This document shows, piece after piece, positions 5,877 to 6,789 of a stretch of DNA of 6,789 nt (position 1 is the stretch's first letter; each line of letters begins with the position of its first letter). Under the pieces are notes generated by a model. The model did no database searches and was not told the origin of the DNA. It saw only the letters and a program-made list of their open reading frames with translations. Source of the DNA: Nitrososphaera sp. Its GTDB lineage: Archaea > Thermoproteota > Nitrososphaeria > Nitrososphaerales > Nitrososphaeraceae. Made by a program: the position numbers and the translations under genes. The stretch covers positions 1 to 6,789 of the forward strand of contig JAKEIF010000143.1 in assembly GCA_022545875.1 (NCBI GenBank), in the 5' to 3' direction.

Positions 5877-6352
5877 TACGCGAGTTCGACGTTTACGTCT
5901 ACAACTTTTGGCGTGTCGGAAAATCTATTGTCGACTATAACGTACATGGCGCCCCTTTCCAAGATATCAGCATTGACCTCGCCGCTGGCGGTCTTGCCGC
6001 TAAAATAAAACGCTTGGTAGGCTTTACCTTCGTTAATATTTTGAACGGCCAACTCGGGAACAACAGATACTACTATGTCATTGTCAAGATTTGATCCTGT
6101 AGAAGAAAACGACCCCATGACGGCGGCGTTAGCTATATCTTCATTGACGTTGAACTCAAAATGCTTGAATGAACCGGCTTCGACTGTGACTAACTCATCA
6201 AGTATAGGTGAACTCTGAGTAAAAACGGGCGATGAGGTGCTGCGTGCTCCTATACTCATTAGGCTGCCTGCGCCAAAACCTGCAGCGATTATAGCAATCG
6301 CGACAATCGCAATCACTTGCCTTCTTTTTTGTGCCCGCTTTAGGGTCGCCAT
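5873..6352 (-). CDS. membrane-anchored extracytoplasmic protein of unknown function
   Basis: The 159-residue product starts with a basic stretch (KRAQKRR, residues 5-11) followed by a hydrophobic segment at about 12-34, predicting an N-in, C-out membrane anchor or uncleaved signal. No lipobox cysteine is present. The remaining 125 residues lack cysteine and read as a beta-rich domain, with alternating strands such as FKHFEFNVN, DIVVSVVPEL, AYQAFYFSG and a final GAMYVIVDNRFSDTPKVVDVNVEL. The ending (tyrosine, then DNxFS, then a V-rich last strand) resembles GOLD/p24-like beta-sandwich domains found in many prokaryotic secreted proteins; that likeness is from memory and low confidence. ATG 6352 is supported by a TATA box 28 bases upstream, and the mRNA should be leaderless. 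The promoter contains two dyads, so regulated expression is likely. The next gene, divergent, also encodes an exported protein. Confidence 0.75.
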   Translation of the reverse strand: MATLKRAQKRRQVIAIVAIAIIAAGFGAGSLMSIGARSTSSPVFTQSSPILDELVTVEAGSFKHFEFNVNEDIANAAVMGSFSSTGSNLDNDIVVSVVPELAVQNINEGKAYQAFYFSGKTASGEVNADILERGAMYVIVDNRFSDTPKVVDVNVELAY

Positions 6353-6366
6353 TTGTCAGCTGACAA
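6353..6366. promoter_or_regulatory. perfect 14-bp palindrome touching the start codon of the membrane-anchored gene, likely operator
   Basis: TTGTCAGCTGACAA is perfectly self-complementary and occupies positions -1 to -14 relative to the ATG, which is also the predicted transcription start. A dimeric repressor bound here would block RNA polymerase. It lies outside any convincing coding region, so it has no coding explanation. Confidence 0.5.
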
Positions 6367-6371
6367 CATGA

Positions 6372-6391
6372 GCTGCTATAAAACTAGCAGC
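6372..6391 (-). promoter_or_regulatory. TATA box of the membrane-anchored gene within a 7-bp inverted repeat
   Basis: On the minus strand this reads GCTGCTA-GTTTTA-TAGCAGC: perfect 7-bp arms around a 6-bp spacer. The TATA box (TTTTATA, 6383-6377) spans the spacer and the first bases of the second arm, with the T of TATA 28 bases before ATG 6352. TBP and any factor recognising the dyad would compete for, or share, the same DNA. Confidence 0.6.
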
Positions 6392-6647
6392 ATAGTACCA
6401 AAAAGACGTACAATATTATCCGGTCGGCCCATTGAGGTAAAATTTCAACGTAATCAATATCGAGAGCTTTTCGGTGGACCGCTACAAGATTTCGTTTATG
6501 TGGTGAGCATGAATTTCGCCGCAAGGGGCGCGTGAAATACGCAGGATAGGATATTCAGCCAAGGGATCATATCTATAAGACTTGGTAAAAGCATAGACTT
6601 GCCGCTCGAATGTCACAGCTGTTATGTAACAACCCTTTTCGTGTTTC
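6392..6647. other. intergenic stretch without a convincing gene
   Basis: No frame here is convincing. A 55-codon frame (6368-6535, plus strand) starts inside the promoter dyads of the minus-strand gene and has no promoter of its own. An unassigned TATA-like CTATAAG (6573-6579, plus strand) could drive a non-coding RNA or an upstream transcript starting near 6600. A small dyad GTTA-TG-TAAC lies at 6621-6630. The role of the region is otherwise not visible. Confidence 0.4.
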
Positions 6648-6669
6648 CTAGTGTTTTAAGTAACACTAG
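6648..6669 (+). promoter_or_regulatory. TATA-like element within a perfect 8-bp inverted repeat, promoter of the exported protein
   Basis: CTAGTGTT-TTAAGT-AACACTAG has perfect 8-bp arms and a 6-bp spacer. The TATA-like TTTTAA (6654-6659) overlaps the centre and lies 27-32 bases before the TTG at 6686, fitting a leaderless transcript. A competing TATA-like CTATATC at 6676-6682 is too close to either possible start to serve it. The arrangement parallels the promoter dyad of the divergent membrane-anchored gene. Confidence 0.45.
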
Positions 6670-6685
6670 TCATAACTATATCTAA

Positions 6686-6789
6686 TTGGCTAGACCAATG
6701 CTTGTCGCAGTAATTGTCGCAGTTGCTGTTCTCGCAGGTAGCATGATCGGAGCCATGGATTTTCATAGCGCTTTTGCAACTACAACATA
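6686..6789 (+). CDS. exported protein, N-terminal signal peptide only (cut by window end)
   Basis: From TTG 6686 the frame gives MARPMLVAVIVAVAVLAGSM and then IGAMDFHSAFATTT before the window ends. This has the three parts of a Sec signal peptide: a short n-region with Arg3, a hydrophobic core at about 5-23, and a cleavage site probably after AFA at 29-31. The ...SAFA ending is typical of exported proteins in Nitrososphaera-like archaea. ATG 6698 is the usual-looking start but would remove the only positive charge; TTG 6686 keeps it and is the first possible start after the in-frame TAA at 6683. The TATA-like element in the upstream dyad also fits 6686. The last two bases are TA, so whether the frame continues (Tyr) or stops cannot be seen. 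The mature protein is unknown. Confidence 0.6.
   Translation, partial: MARPMLVAVIVAVAVLAGSMIGAMDFHSAFATTT

Noticed and set aside
6353..6535. 60-codon plus-strand frame beginning at TTG 6353 (ATG at 6368)
   Set aside because: It begins within the promoter and palindromes of the divergent membrane-anchored gene, has no TATA-like element upstream, and shows no domain.
6599..6682. 28-codon plus-strand frame from TTG 6599, placed 29 bases after a CATATC element
   Set aside because: Too short, with no conserved-looking pattern, and it runs through the dyad promoter of the next gene.

Overview
The window looks like a piece of an ammonia-oxidising archaeon of the Nitrososphaera type (Thaumarchaeota/Nitrososphaerota). 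This rests on archaeal gene content (archaeosine-pathway QueC, a Clp1/Grc3-type polynucleotide kinase, an APC permease fused to universal-stress domains), TATA-like boxes placed so that start codons lie at or within a few bases of the predicted transcription start, frequent TTG starts, and a signal peptide ending in the ...SAFA style common in these archaea. The lineage is inferred; no rRNA or species marker is present.

Layout. 1-616: 3' part of queC (+), missing only its first few residues. 576-1691: Clp1-like kinase (-), overlapping queC tail to tail. 1692-1803: compact divergent promoter region. 1804-4149: large APC permease with two C-terminal USP domains (+). 4153-4980: DUF72/YecE-family protein (-), three bases from the permease stop. 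4981-5251: intergenic region with two promoters, a doubtful 37-codon ORF and small repeats. 5252-5626 and 5616-5876: a two-gene operon of unknown function (+), a zinc-ribbon protein followed by an overlapping 86-aa protein. 5873-6352: membrane-anchored extracytoplasmic protein (-), whose TAG stop is read from the same CTAG as the 86-aa gene's stop. 6353-6685: intergenic, rich in dyad symmetries. 6686-6789: start of an exported protein (+), cut by the window end.

How it works together. The genes do not form one pathway. queC and the kinase concern RNA metabolism (tRNA modification; RNA 5'-end phosphorylation), the permease transport. The most informative signal is in the promoters. Four genes (DUF72, zinc-ribbon, membrane-anchored and exported proteins) have a TATA-like box starting about 28-29 bases before the start codon, which predicts leaderless mRNAs and fixes starts at 5252 and probably 6686. 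The second gene of the two-gene operon instead has an internal Shine-Dalgarno sequence. Both envelope-protein promoters carry their TATA-like element inside the 6-bp spacer of a perfect inverted repeat, and one also has a perfect 14-bp palindrome touching its start codon; these look like operators. All three convergent pairs overlap or abut, leaving no separate terminator space.

I see no mobile element, CRISPR array, tRNA or rRNA gene, and no clear novel multi-gene system. The best candidates for new biology are the dyad-embedded promoters and the unrecognised two-gene operon.
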